Shown piece after piece: positions 36,810 to 46,556 of a DNA stretch of 64,000 bases. Location of the stretch: NCBI GenBank assembly GCA_902826635.1, contig CADEFQ010000001.1, positions 1 to 64,000 on the forward strand, read 5' to 3'. This DNA is from an uncultured Pseudomonadota bacterium. GTDB taxonomy: Bacteria; Pseudomonadota; Gammaproteobacteria; Steroidobacterales; Steroidobacteraceae. The first letter of the stretch is position 1; the number at the start of each line of letters is the position of its first letter. The translations under genes and the position numbers were made by a program. The notes under the pieces were generated by a model. That model saw nothing but the letters and a program-made list of their open reading frames with translations. It did not search any database and was not told the origin of the DNA.

Positions 36810-38032
36810 CGGCCGTGATGACGCTCGATGGCGTCGGCATAGACTCGCTCGTAGCGGCCGACCGATTCCCGCCAGGTTCGCTCCGTCTCGACGTATCGCC
36901 GGCCCACTTCCGCATCGCGCGGCCAGTCCGCACGCCGCGCGAGCAGACGCATCGCCACACGCGCGAGATCCTGCGCATCCCCGGCGCGAAACAGGTGCGA
37001 GCGCAGTCCGTCGGGCACGACTTCGAGATGTCCGCCGACATCAGACGCGATGAACGCGCGGCGCATCGCCATCGCCTCGAGCGGCTTGAGCGGGGTCACC
37101 GTTTCGGTCAGCCGAATGGAATGGCGGGCGTAGACCAGCAGGTCGATCTGCGCGTAGTACTGGCTGACGAGCTGATGCGGCACGCGGCCCGCGAAATGGA
37201 CGCGCGCGGCGATTCCGAGTTCCGACACCAAACCGCGCAGCGAGGCCTCCGCAGGCCCCCCGCCGACGAGCAGCACCCGGGCCTCCGGGTGCGCCTCGAG
37301 GATCATGGGCATCGCCCGCAGCAACACATCGATGCCTTCGTAGCCGTAGAAGGACCCGATGAAGCCGAGCACCGGACCGGAACCGGACGTCGGGGCGATA
37401 CCCGCCGCGTCGCTCTTCACGGGTGTACTGTCGAACGCCGTCGCATCGACGGCATTCGGTATCACCGTGACCTGACCGGAAGGAATGCCGCGCGCGACGA
37501 TATCCTTGCGCAGCCCCTCGCAGATCGTCGTGATCGCTTCGACGCGGCGGAACACGAAGGTCTCGAGTCCGCGCGAGGCGCGATAACGCAGGCTGCCCTC
37601 CGCGGAGGTACCGTGATCGACCGCGGCGTCCTCCCAGGATGCACGCATTTCGTAGACGACCGGCAGGCCGAGCCGCTTGCCCACCCTCATTGCCGCGAGC
37701 CCGTTGAGCGCGGGCGAATGGGCATGGATGAGCTCGACACGCTCCCGGCGGGCGATTTCTTCGACTCTTGCGGCGGTGTCGAGCGACACCATCGCCTGAT
37801 TCACGATGGGCAGGCGCCGCAACAGCGACGCCTGCGGCCGGGTACGATGGAACGTCAGCCCATCGACCTGCTCTTCATCCGCAGTCGCGCCGTAGTGCTT
37901 GGTCGATGTCACGTGGAAGGTCTCGTATCCGAGACGGCGCTGCTCCCTGAGGATCGCGAGCGTGCGAAACGAATACCCGCTCTGCAGCGGAACCGAGTGG
38001 TCGAGCACGTGCAGGACCTTCAAGCCGCTCAC
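36806..38032 (-). CDS. Glycosyltransferase, exosortase A-associated (Daro_2409 type)
   Basis: GT4 protein of 408 residues. The opening VLHVLDHSVPLQSGYSFRT is characteristic of the XrtA-associated family named after Daro_2409. ITTICEGLRKDIVARGIP, FIGSFYGYEGIDVLL and LKPLEAMAMRRAFIASDVGG are the donor-domain motifs. It starts with a GTG overlapping the amidotransferase stop by 4 bases. It is expected to build the exopolysaccharide repeat on the cytoplasmic face. Confidence 0.88.
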   Translation of the reverse strand: MSGLKVLHVLDHSVPLQSGYSFRTLAILREQRRLGYETFHVTSTKHYGATADEEQVDGLTFHRTRPQASLLRRLPIVNQAMVSLDTAARVEEIARRERVELIHAHSPALNGLAAMRVGKRLGLPVVYEMRASWEDAAVDHGTSAEGSLRYRASRGLETFVFRRVEAITTICEGLRKDIVARGIPSGQVTVIPNAVDATAFDSTPVKSDAAGIAPTSGSGPVLGFIGSFYGYEGIDVLLRAMPMILEAHPEARVLLVGGGPAEASLRGLVSELGIAARVHFAGRVPHQLVSQYYAQIDLLVYARHSIRLTETVTPLKPLEAMAMRRAFIASDVGGHLEVVPDGLRSHLFRAGDAQDLARVAMRLLARRADWPRDAEVGRRYVETERTWRESVGRYERVYADAIERHHGR

Positions 38033-39927
38033 CGCGTGGCTGCGTTGCGCCGCAGGAAGGCTTCGAACATCAGCAGCGTCCAGAGCGGCGCGCTGTAGTC
38101 GCGCCGGCCCGACTCATGCGCTCCGACGATCTCCTCGAGCACGCGCGGCTCGAAGAGACCCGTGTCGCGCAGCGTGTCGCCGAGCACGGCCTTGCGCACC
38201 GTCTCGCGCAGCGGCCCCCTGAACCAGCGGATGAGCGGCACGGCGAATCCCATCTTCGGGCGATAGAGCACATCGTCGGGCAACCACGGCTCCATGCTTT
38301 TCTTCAGCAGGCGCTTGCCTTCGCCGCCGCGCATCTTGAAATCCGAAGGCAGTGTCGCGAGCCACTCCACCAGCGGATGGTCCATCAGCGGCTCGCGCAC
38401 CTCGAGCGAATGCGCCATGCTGGCGCGGTCGACTTTCGTGTTGATGTCGCCCACGAGATAGGTCTTCAGGTCGAGATACTGGATGAGCGCCAGCGGGTCG
38501 TCGGTCGCGGCGCGCTCTGCGTGGCGGGCGAACAGGTCGTCGACCCGATAGCCACCGAGCGCAGCACGCGCCTGCGCCGAAAACAACCTGGCGCGCATCG
38601 GCCCGCGCACGATCGATACGCTCTGCAGGTAGGCCTCGACCGAAGTGCGCGCCAGCGACTCGAAGGTGGTCTTGGCGCGAAACATGCGCGGCGCCCAGTC
38701 CGCCTTGGGGTAGACGCGGCCCAGCAAGCCGAAGAGGGGACGACGCACCGCGAGCGGCAGCGCAGCACGCAGCTTCTCTTCCATCAAATGCAGTTGGTAG
38801 CGTCGATAGCCGCCGAAGCTCTCGTCGCCCCCGTCACCCGACAGCGCGACCGTGACGTGCTTGCGCGCGAGTTGGCAAACGCGGTAAGTCGGGATCGCCG
38901 AGCTGTCGGCATAGGGCTCGTCGTAGAGGCCCGCGAGCGTATCGATCAGGCCGAAATCGTCGCTCGCGACCGTGTCGACGAAGTGGCGCGTGCGATAGCG
39001 CTCCGCGACCCTCTGCGCGAAACGTGTCTCGTCGAACGCGGGGTCGTCGAACGAAATGGAACAGGTGTTGACCGGCGCATCGCTGATGCGCGCCATGGCC
39101 GATACCACGGCGCTCGAATCGACGCCGCCCGAGAGGAAGGCGCCGAGCGGCACTTCCGAGATCATGCGCAGGCGTACCGAGTCCTTCAGGCGTTGGTCGA
39201 GTTCGGCCATCGCATCGTCGAAGGTGATCCGGTTTTCGAGCGAGAAGCGCACGTCCCAGTACTCGCGCGGGTCAGTCGGCGCCGCCCCACGCCGCAGGAC
39301 GAGCGTGTGCGCCGGCGGCAGCTTGCGCACGCTCGTGTAGATCGTGCGCGGCTCAGCCACATAGCCCACGGCGAAGTATTCCTCGACGGCGCAGGGGTCG
39401 ATCGTGCGGGTCACGCCCGGGTGCAGCAGCACCGATTTCAGTTCGGAGCCGAACACGCACTGGCCATCCGGCAGCAGCGCATAGAAAAGGGGCTTTACGC
39501 CGAGCCGGTCGCGCGCGAGGAACAGCGTTTCGCGATTTCGATCCCACAGCGCGAAGGCGAACATGCCGCGGAAACGATCGACGCAAGCCTCGCCCCAGGC
39601 CTCCCACGCATGCACGATCACTTCGGTGTCGCTCTTCGTGTGGAACACATGCCCGAGCGCCTGCAGCTCGGGTATCAGCGACTGATAGTTGTAGATCTCG
39701 CCGTTGTAGACGACGACGACCGACTGATCCTCGTTGTAGAGCGGTTGCTGCCCCGTCGCGACGTCGATGATCGCGAGCCGCCGGTGCCCGAGCGCGACAC
39801 CAGGCTCGTGGTGCTCGCCCTCGCCGTCGGGGCCGCGATGCGCAATCGCATCGTTCATCCGGCGCAGCAGCGCCCGATCGGGCTCACGCCGGCCCCGCAG
39901 ATCGACAACGCCTGTTATTCCGCACAT
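38029..39927 (-). CDS. XrtA/PEP-CTERM system amidotransferase
   Basis: Class II amidotransferase of 632 residues with all active motifs: MCGITG with Cys2, AHRGPDGEG (about 32-40), GHRRLAIID, VYNGEIYNY (about 73-81), KSDTEV, the ATP loop FLSGGVDSSAV near 267, and SGDGGDESFGGY near 360. It transfers ammonia from glutamine to a carboxylate via AMP. In this operon a uronic acid made through AlgD is a reasonable acceptor, giving a uronamide. That target is inference. It is the control case for the Cys-less relatives in the window. Confidence 0.9.
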   Translation of the reverse strand: MCGITGVVDLRGRREPDRALLRRMNDAIAHRGPDGEGEHHEPGVALGHRRLAIIDVATGQQPLYNEDQSVVVVYNGEIYNYQSLIPELQALGHVFHTKSDTEVIVHAWEAWGEACVDRFRGMFAFALWDRNRETLFLARDRLGVKPLFYALLPDGQCVFGSELKSVLLHPGVTRTIDPCAVEEYFAVGYVAEPRTIYTSVRKLPPAHTLVLRRGAAPTDPREYWDVRFSLENRITFDDAMAELDQRLKDSVRLRMISEVPLGAFLSGGVDSSAVVSAMARISDAPVNTCSISFDDPAFDETRFAQRVAERYRTRHFVDTVASDDFGLIDTLAGLYDEPYADSSAIPTYRVCQLARKHVTVALSGDGGDESFGGYRRYQLHLMEEKLRAALPLAVRRPLFGLLGRVYPKADWAPRMFRAKTTFESLARTSVEAYLQSVSIVRGPMRARLFSAQARAALGGYRVDDLFARHAERAATDDPLALIQYLDLKTYLVGDINTKVDRASMAHSLEVREPLMDHPLVEWLATLPSDFKMRGGEGKRLLKKSMEPWLPDDVLYRPKMGFAVPLIRWFRGPLRETVRKAVLGDTLRDTGLFEPRVLEEIVGAHESGRRDYSAPLWTLLMFEAFLRRNAATR

Positions 39928-39932
39928 GAGTG

Positions 39933-41075
39933 TCAGTTCCGGGCGAGTAGCCCATCGTAGAGTTCGGTATAGCCGCGCACCATCGCCTCCATGGCGAAGT
40001 GCGAGAGACAGCGTTCGCGCGCCGCGGCGCCGTGCGCCGCCCGCAGATCCGGGTCGTCGAGGTAGCGCCCGATCGCACCGGCGAGCGCTCCCGCGTCCTG
40101 CGAATCGTAGAGCGAGCCACTGACGCCGTCCTCGATCAGCTCGCCGTTGCCGCCGACGCGCGCGGCGACCACCGGGCGCCCCGAAGCCATCGCCTCGAGG
40201 ATCGTGTTCGAGATGCCCTCATTGAGCGAGGGGAGCGCGAATATGTCAAAGCCGCGCAGCAGCGCCGGCGCATCGGCGCGCGCCCCGGCAAACCACACGA
40301 GCGGCGCTATACCGAGCGCCTGGGCGGCTTCGCGCAACCGGACTTCCTCGGGGCCCGCCCCGACAAGGGCGAGCCGCAAGCGCCCGGTATGCGTTCCAGG
40401 AGCCTGAACGAGCCGGGCGAAGGCCGCGAGCAGGCCCGCCTGATTCTTGATCGGATCGAGGCGCCCCACCGTCCCGATCACGAGCGGTCGGTTCGAAGGT
40501 TCGCGAGCCCAGGGCCAGTCAAGCGGGAGGTCGCCGGCGGGGTTGAAGCGCTGCGCATCGACGCCGTTGTAGATCTGGTGAATTCGATTTTCAGGCACGT
40601 CGACGCGGTCCTCGAGCCACCGCGCAATGTCCTTCGACACCGCGACATAGCACTCGGTCGCCGGGCGGCACAGGCGCCGGATGCGAAGGCCCCGCACGCT
40701 TTCGCCGCGCGGATCAGCCGCATCCCAGCCATGCTCGCCGTGCACGCGATGGCGCACGCCCGCGGCCAGGGCGACCCATTGCAGATCCGCCGTGCCGAGA
40801 TTGCGCGAGTGCACGATCGCCGGTCGCAAGCGACGCAGCTGGCGCCAGATGCGCCCGTAGGCGGCGACATCCTTGCCCGGCCGCTTGTCGACCGACACGA
40901 CCGCCACGTCGTCGCGCGCGATGCGGTCGCGAAACGCGCTGAAGCCCGCAAGGCACACGATGGCATGCCGGTACCGATCCCGCGGCATGCCGTTGATCAG
41001 ATTCACGAGTCCGTTCTCGAGGCCACCGTAATCGAGCCGGTAGATGAGATGGGCGATGAGCGGTGCGTCGGCCAT
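39933..41075 (-). CDS. Sugar transferase, PEP-CTERM/EpsH1 system-associated (GT4)
   Basis: GT4 enzyme of 380 residues. LIAHLIYRLDYGGLENGLVN opens the protein, HSRNLGT and HGEHGWD follow in the acceptor domain, and VGRLDPIKNQ and FALPSLNEGISNTILEAMASG mark the donor domain. This matches a family described with the EpsH1-type exosortase. I chose ATG 41075, with the preceding gene ending 10 bases away, over a longer arginine/alanine-rich extension. Confidence 0.87.
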   Translation of the reverse strand: MADAPLIAHLIYRLDYGGLENGLVNLINGMPRDRYRHAIVCLAGFSAFRDRIARDDVAVVSVDKRPGKDVAAYGRIWRQLRRLRPAIVHSRNLGTADLQWVALAAGVRHRVHGEHGWDAADPRGESVRGLRIRRLCRPATECYVAVSKDIARWLEDRVDVPENRIHQIYNGVDAQRFNPAGDLPLDWPWAREPSNRPLVIGTVGRLDPIKNQAGLLAAFARLVQAPGTHTGRLRLALVGAGPEEVRLREAAQALGIAPLVWFAGARADAPALLRGFDIFALPSLNEGISNTILEAMASGRPVVAARVGGNGELIEDGVSGSLYDSQDAGALAGAIGRYLDDPDLRAAHGAAARERCLSHFAMEAMVRGYTELYDGLLARN

Positions 41076-41085
41076 GCGGCGGCGA

Positions 41086-42402
41086 TCACCAGCAGATCGA
41101 CGAGTAGCCGCTGCCGCCGCTCCCACGCCCCTCGATGCCGACGACATCGACGACGCGATGGCGCGCAGCCAGCTCCCGTTGCAGCACGGCCTCGATTTCC
41201 TTGCCGCCGAGACCCACGAGGATCGTGTCGCCGTGGCGCACGGCTTCCTCGCAGGAGCCGACCATCAGGTTGCCGATATGCGGGATGCTCTGCTCGATGA
41301 AGCGCTTGTTCGCACCGATCAGGCGCGAGAGGTTCACTTCGGGGTCGTAGATGCGCAGGTCGTAGCCCTTGCCGATGAGCCGCTCCGCGACCGACACGAG
41401 CGGGCTTTCGCGCAGATCGTCGGTGCCCTTCTTGAAGCTGAGGCCGACCATGCCGACCTTGCGCGTCTCACCCTGCATCACCTGGTCGATCGCCGCGTCG
41501 ATGTGCGCGCGGTTGCTGCCGAGTACACCGCCGAGCATCGGCGTCACGACGTCGCGCGTCTTGCCCATGTAGGTGAGCGCACGCAGGTCCTTCGGCAGGC
41601 AGGAGCCGCCGAAGGCGAAGCCCGGCCGCAGATAGGCCGGCGAGATGTTGAGCTGCGTGTCCTTGCAGATGAGGCCCATCACTTCGCGCGCATCGACGCC
41701 GACGGCCTGCGCGAGCCGCCCGATCTCGTTCGCGAAGGTGATCTTGACGGCGTGGAACGCGTTGGCCGCGTACTTCTGCATCTCGGCGACGCCGATCGAC
41801 GTGACGACGAACTCGCACGGCAGGTGCCCGAAGGCCTGCCGCAGCACGTCCGCGGCGCGCGTCGATTTCGTGCCGACGATCGTGATCGGCGGGCGATCGT
41901 AGTCCTTGATCGAGGTGCCTTCACGCAGGAATTCCGGCTGGAACGCGAGCCCGAAGTCGCGGTCCGCGACCTTGCCGCTCGCCTTCTCGAGCGTCGGGCG
42001 CACGAGTTCGTCAAGCGTGCCCGGCTGCACCGTCGAGCGCAGCACGACGGTGTGGAACGCCGCCTTCTGCGCGAGCGCCGCGCCGATCGATTCCATCACC
42101 CGGCGGATATAGCTCATGTCCTGGCTGCCGTTTGGGCTCGAAGGCGTGCCGACGCAGACAAAGGACAGTTCGGTGTCGCGGATCGCCGCGGCCACATCGT
42201 TCGTGACTTGCACACGGCCCGAGGCGACGACTTCGCGCGTGAGATCCTGGATGCCTTCCTCGACGATCGGCGACTTGCCGCTCCGGATCAGCTCGAGCTT
42301 GAGCGGGTCGACATCGACGCCGACGACCTCGTGGCCATCACGCGCGAGGCAGGCCATCGAAACGGCGCCGACGTAACCGAGACCGAAGATACTGATCTTC
42401 AT
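41086..42402 (-). CDS. algD: GDP-mannose 6-dehydrogenase-type nucleotide-sugar dehydrogenase
   Basis: Nucleotide-sugar dehydrogenase of 438 residues, the AlgD length. It opens MKISIFGLGYVGAVS with the NAD motif, has the active Cys in FAFGGSCLPKDLRALTY near residue 268 and KGTDDLRESPLV near 330, and ends with SICW like the GICW end of Pseudomonas AlgD. It oxidises GDP-mannose to GDP-mannuronic acid; UDP-glucose use cannot be excluded. It suggests a uronic acid in the polymer, which the amidotransferases of the operon could amidate. It has an ATGA overlap with the upstream GT. Confidence 0.85.
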   Translation of the reverse strand: MKISIFGLGYVGAVSMACLARDGHEVVGVDVDPLKLELIRSGKSPIVEEGIQDLTREVVASGRVQVTNDVAAAIRDTELSFVCVGTPSSPNGSQDMSYIRRVMESIGAALAQKAAFHTVVLRSTVQPGTLDELVRPTLEKASGKVADRDFGLAFQPEFLREGTSIKDYDRPPITIVGTKSTRAADVLRQAFGHLPCEFVVTSIGVAEMQKYAANAFHAVKITFANEIGRLAQAVGVDAREVMGLICKDTQLNISPAYLRPGFAFGGSCLPKDLRALTYMGKTRDVVTPMLGGVLGSNRAHIDAAIDQVMQGETRKVGMVGLSFKKGTDDLRESPLVSVAERLIGKGYDLRIYDPEVNLSRLIGANKRFIEQSIPHIGNLMVGSCEEAVRHGDTILVGLGGKEIEAVLQRELAARHRVVDVVGIEGRGSGGSGYSSICW

Positions 42403-43583
42403 CTGCTTGCTGCCTCAATAATTCCATCGAGCCGCCGCATCGACGCCGCCCAACTGTGATGATTCAACACACGCTCGCGGCCCGCGACGGACAGCCGCCG
42501 GCGGGTCGCCGGATCTCCCAGGATCCCATCGATCGCATCGACCCATTGCGACACGCCTGATGCGACGAGCAGATGCTCGCCCGCGATCGCATCGACGCCG
42601 CCCGACGCCTGTGCACTGCACACGATCGGCACGCCCATCGCCATCGATTCGAGAATCTTGTTCTGCGTGCCGCGCGCGATCGCGAGCGGCGCCACCGTCA
42701 GGGCCGCGCGGCGCACGTGCGGGCGCACGTCCGGCACCGAACCCGTCACCGTGACCCCCGGCAGCTTGCCGAGCGCGCGAATGTGCTCCGGTGGATCGGC
42801 GCCGACAATCGCGAATCGCACGCCGGGACGCCGCACCTGCAACGCGGGCAGCACGTCCTTGCAGAAACCGATCACGCCCTGCTGGTTCGGGTAGTAGTCC
42901 ATGCGGCCGACGAAGGCGATGAGGTCGGGGTCGTAGGGTGTTTCGTCCGGCGCGAAGAACCCCGCGTCCACGCCGTTCGGGAACCAGTCCGAAGGGCCGG
43001 CTGCGCCGAGGGCACGCAAGGACTCGAGCTCCGCGCGCGTCGTGCAGGTCGACAGGTCGAAAGCGCCGGCGATGTGCCGTTCCCGGCGCTCGAGCTTGAC
43101 GGCCTCGAGCCAGTAGCCGGTCGAGAGCGGGAATGCGCGGTGGCCGGCGTATTCGCGCCATTTCTGCGAGTCCATGTCGCCGAAGTCGATGATCCTGAGC
43201 GGGGCCGCGATGCGCTCGACATAGCCCGCGACCGACGAGCAGTGCACGAACACGAGGTCGAATCGCGTGGCCGCCGCGGCCGCCTCGATCCGCTGCGCGA
43301 GGCGACGCGACCAGAAATAGCCGAAGCTCGACGGGGCCGGCGTCGGCAGCCGCAGCACCATCTGCGGCAACGCGACCCGTTTTGGAATCACCTCGACCAG
43401 CATTTCTGCGCAATGCTTCGAGAGATCCCGTGCTTCGTCGCGCTCGGCGCCGGAACGCGCGAGCGAGGCCACGGTGACGCGATGGCCGCGTTCGCCCAGG
43501 TGGCGGAGGATGTTGAACGGCCGGATCTTGCCGCCGCGCTTCGGCGGATACGGCACGCGGTGGCACACGAACAGCACGTTCAT
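42399..43583 (-). CDS. Sugar transferase, PEP-CTERM/EpsH1 system-associated (stp1 type GT4)
   Basis: GT4 protein of 394 residues. FVCHRVPYPPKRGGKIRPFN is the signature opening of this exosortase-linked family, followed by DFGDMDSQKWREYA near residue 130, FVGRMDYYPNQQGV near 225 and ESMAMGVPIVCS near 315. It transfers a sugar during repeat-unit assembly. It overlaps both neighbours by 4 bases within the core operon. Confidence 0.88.
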   Translation of the reverse strand: MNVLFVCHRVPYPPKRGGKIRPFNILRHLGERGHRVTVASLARSGAERDEARDLSKHCAEMLVEVIPKRVALPQMVLRLPTPAPSSFGYFWSRRLAQRIEAAAAATRFDLVFVHCSSVAGYVERIAAPLRIIDFGDMDSQKWREYAGHRAFPLSTGYWLEAVKLERRERHIAGAFDLSTCTTRAELESLRALGAAGPSDWFPNGVDAGFFAPDETPYDPDLIAFVGRMDYYPNQQGVIGFCKDVLPALQVRRPGVRFAIVGADPPEHIRALGKLPGVTVTGSVPDVRPHVRRAALTVAPLAIARGTQNKILESMAMGVPIVCSAQASGGVDAIAGEHLLVASGVSQWVDAIDGILGDPATRRRLSVAGRERVLNHHSWAASMRRLDGIIEAASR

Positions 43584-45514
43584 GCCGCGAGCTTCGCTTT
43601 CAGCTCGGCCGTCACCGTCGCGACGCTCGACCCGTCGAGATAGAGCCGCGCCCAGATCTCGAGGTTGACGAGCGCGAGCAGGTGATCGGTGCGATCGGCC
43701 TGCTGCCGCTCATGTTCGGCGATCGTCCGCGCGACCGCGTCGGGATCAAGGAGGCCACGGCGGCAGACCGTATCGCGCGACAGCAGGTCGGCCACGAGCG
43801 GCGCCAGTTCCTGCCTGAACCAGGCGCCGATCGGCGCGCCAAAGCCGCGCTTCTCGCGATTCAGGATACTGTCTGGCAGCACGCCCGCGAGCGAGCGCTT
43901 CATGCCCCGCTTCAGGTCGCCACCACCGACCTTGAGCCGCGCCGGCATGCGGGCGGCGAGTTCCACCAGGCGCTGATCGAGCAGCGGCACGCGGCATTCG
44001 AGCGAGACCGCCATGCTCATCTTGTCGGTGAGCATCAGCAGGTCTTCGGGCATCTGGGTCGCGAGGTCCACGTCCATCAGGCGCCGCAGCGGGTCGGTGG
44101 CGTCGGACGCGGCAAAGGCGCGGGCAATGCAATCGTCGAACGAGGGCGGCGCGGCGAGCAGCAAGGCCGCCCGCTCCGCCCCATCGAATACTTCCATGTA
44201 GCGCCGGTACCGGTCCTCGAACGACAGCGAGTCGGCGAGCACGAAAGCCTTCGCGAGCCTCAGTTCGTTCAGCACGCGATGGTGGCGGTCGCTCGGCAGC
44301 CGCCTCGCGACCGGGTCGATCATCGAGCGGCGGATGACGCGCGGGATGCGCTGGTACAGGCGCCGGTAGTGCTCGTCGAGATAGCGACGGTAGCCACCGA
44401 ACAACTCGTCGCCGCCGACGCCCGAAAGGATCACGGTGACATCTTCGCGCGCGAACTTCGACACGAGGTAGGTGGTGATGAAGGCGGCATCGGCGACCGG
44501 CTCATCCATGTGCCACAGCAGCTGGGGCAGCAAGGCCGCGACGTCCGGTTGCACGAGGATCTCGCGATGCGTGGTGCCGAAGGCCTGCGCAACCGTGCGC
44601 GCATGCGGCAGCTCGTTGTAGAGCGCCGCGCCCGAAGAGCCCGCGAAACCGATGGAGTAGGTGCGCACCGGCCGATCGGTGTGCCGCGACATGAAGGCGA
44701 CGACGGCGCTCGAATCGATGCCACCGGAGAGGAACGCGCCGATCGGCACGTCGCTGACCATCTGCTCGCGGACGGCGCGTTCCATTTCACTGCGCAGCTC
44801 GTCGATCCAGGACGCCTCTGCCCTGCCCTCGTCGACGCCCGGCTTCAGCCGCCAGTACGGGCGGATATCGACCCGCCCGTCTTCAACGGCGAGCGCGTGG
44901 CCCGGCGCCAGCTTGCGCATGCCGGCGAACAGTGAGTTGGGTGCGCTGACATAGCCCACCGACAGATACTGGGCGAGCGCCGCGGGATCGACGCGCGCCT
45001 CGATGCCCGGCACCGCGAGCAGCGCCTTGGCTTCCGAGGCGAACGCGAGCTGGTCCGCGCGCTGGTGGTAATAGACGGGCTTGATGCCGAGCGGATCGCG
45101 CGCCACCAGCAGGCGACGGCGCCGCCGGTCCCAGATTGCGAGCCCGAACATGCCTTCGAGCCGCCCGAGGATCGCGTCGCCATACTCCTCGTAGCCGTGC
45201 ACGATGACTTCGGTGTCGCTGCGGGTCGCAAACCGGTGCCCGGCGGCTTCGAGCTCGCGGCGCAGTGCCTGGAAGTTGTAGATCTCGCCGTTGCAGACGA
45301 CGACGACATTGCCGTCCTCGCCGGAAAGCGGCTGGTGACCGCCGGCGACGTCGATGATCGACAGGCGGCGCATGCCCAGCAGCATCGGCCCTTCGGCGAA
45401 GCTGCCCTCGTCGTCGGGGCCGCGATGCAGGATCGACAGGCCCATGCGGTGCAGCAGCCCGGACGCATGCGGCGCCGCACCGGAAAGCCCAAGCACTCCG
45501 TAAATTCCACACAT
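43580..45514 (-). CDS. asnB: Glutamine-hydrolysing asparagine synthase-type amidotransferase
   Basis: AsnB-like protein of 644 residues with intact glutaminase and synthetase sites: MCGIYG with Cys2, LHRGPDDEGS near 31-40, MRRLSIID, VCNGEIYNF near 74, RSDTEV, FLSGGIDSSAVV near 256, and ILSGVGGDELFGGY near 350. Position between a glycosyltransferase and the FemAB-like gene suggests amidation of a sugar carboxylate rather than free asparagine synthesis, although the latter cannot be excluded. It is the second intact amidotransferase of the operon. Confidence 0.85.
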   Translation of the reverse strand: MCGIYGVLGLSGAAPHASGLLHRMGLSILHRGPDDEGSFAEGPMLLGMRRLSIIDVAGGHQPLSGEDGNVVVVCNGEIYNFQALRRELEAAGHRFATRSDTEVIVHGYEEYGDAILGRLEGMFGLAIWDRRRRRLLVARDPLGIKPVYYHQRADQLAFASEAKALLAVPGIEARVDPAALAQYLSVGYVSAPNSLFAGMRKLAPGHALAVEDGRVDIRPYWRLKPGVDEGRAEASWIDELRSEMERAVREQMVSDVPIGAFLSGGIDSSAVVAFMSRHTDRPVRTYSIGFAGSSGAALYNELPHARTVAQAFGTTHREILVQPDVAALLPQLLWHMDEPVADAAFITTYLVSKFAREDVTVILSGVGGDELFGGYRRYLDEHYRRLYQRIPRVIRRSMIDPVARRLPSDRHHRVLNELRLAKAFVLADSLSFEDRYRRYMEVFDGAERAALLLAAPPSFDDCIARAFAASDATDPLRRLMDVDLATQMPEDLLMLTDKMSMAVSLECRVPLLDQRLVELAARMPARLKVGGGDLKRGMKRSLAGVLPDSILNREKRGFGAPIGAWFRQELAPLVADLLSRDTVCRRGLLDPDAVARTIAEHERQQADRTDHLLALVNLEIWARLYLDGSSVATVTAELKAKLAA

Positions 45515-45518
45515 GGCG

Positions 45519-46556
45519 CTACCCGAGATACTTCGCGAGCCGCGGCCCGATGAGCTGCGTCAGCGCTAGCGGCATCCGGCGCCAGAGCTTGATCATCGCT
45601 TCGTACTTCGGGTTCGTCGGACTGAGATTCGGCATCTCGGCCTGTTTGACGAGAAAGTACTCGTAGAACAGCGGCTCGGGCTCGAAGCCCCAATAGGTCT
45701 TGAAGTCGTAGGAGCCCGTGCCACGCTTGCTGCGACCGTAGTCGAACAGCCGCCGCCCGCCCTCGCGCGCGCGCTCCATCACGCTCCAGTACATGAAGTC
45801 GTTACCCGACACGCCGCGCGCCGCGAGCGTACCGCCGCCGTAATAGGGCAACACTTCGTCACGGAAATAAAAACTCAGCACGCTCGCGACCGCCTCGTCG
45901 CCGTGCATCACGGTGAGGATTTCGCAATCGGCGCCGAACACGTCCTGCAGCGTCGCGAGATAGCGTTTCGAGAACACCGGCGTGCCCAGGTTGCGAAGGC
46001 TCTCCGAGTACATCGCGTAGTGACGGTGCGGGTTCGCGTCGATTTCGGCGCGCAGGCCCTTCTGCACGCCCTTGCGAACCATGGCGCGCTGCTTGCGCGG
46101 AATCGCGAGCATGTTCGGCTCGCTGTCGGCGGCGATCGCCTTGCGGAACGTGACGTAGAGATCCTTGACCGGCCAGTCGGGGTGCTGGCGCCGGCGATTG
46201 CGCATCTCGAGGTGATCGACCTCGAGCTCGCGCGCGAGGGCACAGGCTGCCCTTTCGAGTGCGCTCTTCGCCTTCTCGTCGGCGGCGACGATGCCCCCGT
46301 AGACGCAGAACGGCGTCGAGACGAGCGCATGGCCGAACAGCAGGCTCTTCACTTCGGCGAGCGGCAGTACGCCGCGCACCTCGCCGCCGGCGCGCGCAAC
46401 CAGATAGTGGGTGCGATGGCCGAATGCGCGCTGCAGCACTTCGCGCCAGCCCGCGCGATGGAAGAAGGTGCCCTCCGGGTGTGTATGGACGAAGGCGTCC
46501 CACGCGCCCTCGAGCTCCGGTGTCAGCCGTTGCACCTCGGGATCGCTAGGCGACAC
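45519..46556 (-). CDS. FemAB family XrtA/PEP-CTERM system-associated protein
   Basis: About 345 residues with the two-GNAT-domain FemAB layout: PEGTFFHRAGWREVLQRAFGH at the start, IPRKQRAMVRKGVQKGL near 150, and the C-terminal FDYGRSKRGTGSYDFKTYWGFEPEPL. FemAB proteins transfer aminoacyl groups from tRNA to peptidoglycan or, here, perhaps to a sugar. I chose GTG 46556 because GAGG lies 7 bases upstream; ATG 46568 is an alternative. Either start overlaps the deacetylase end. Confidence 0.84.
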   Translation of the reverse strand: MSPSDPEVQRLTPELEGAWDAFVHTHPEGTFFHRAGWREVLQRAFGHRTHYLVARAGGEVRGVLPLAEVKSLLFGHALVSTPFCVYGGIVAADEKAKSALERAACALARELEVDHLEMRNRRRQHPDWPVKDLYVTFRKAIAADSEPNMLAIPRKQRAMVRKGVQKGLRAEIDANPHRHYAMYSESLRNLGTPVFSKRYLATLQDVFGADCEILTVMHGDEAVASVLSFYFRDEVLPYYGGGTLAARGVSGNDFMYWSVMERAREGGRRLFDYGRSKRGTGSYDFKTYWGFEPEPLFYEYFLVKQAEMPNLSPTNPKYEAMIKLWRRMPLALTQLIGPRLAKYLG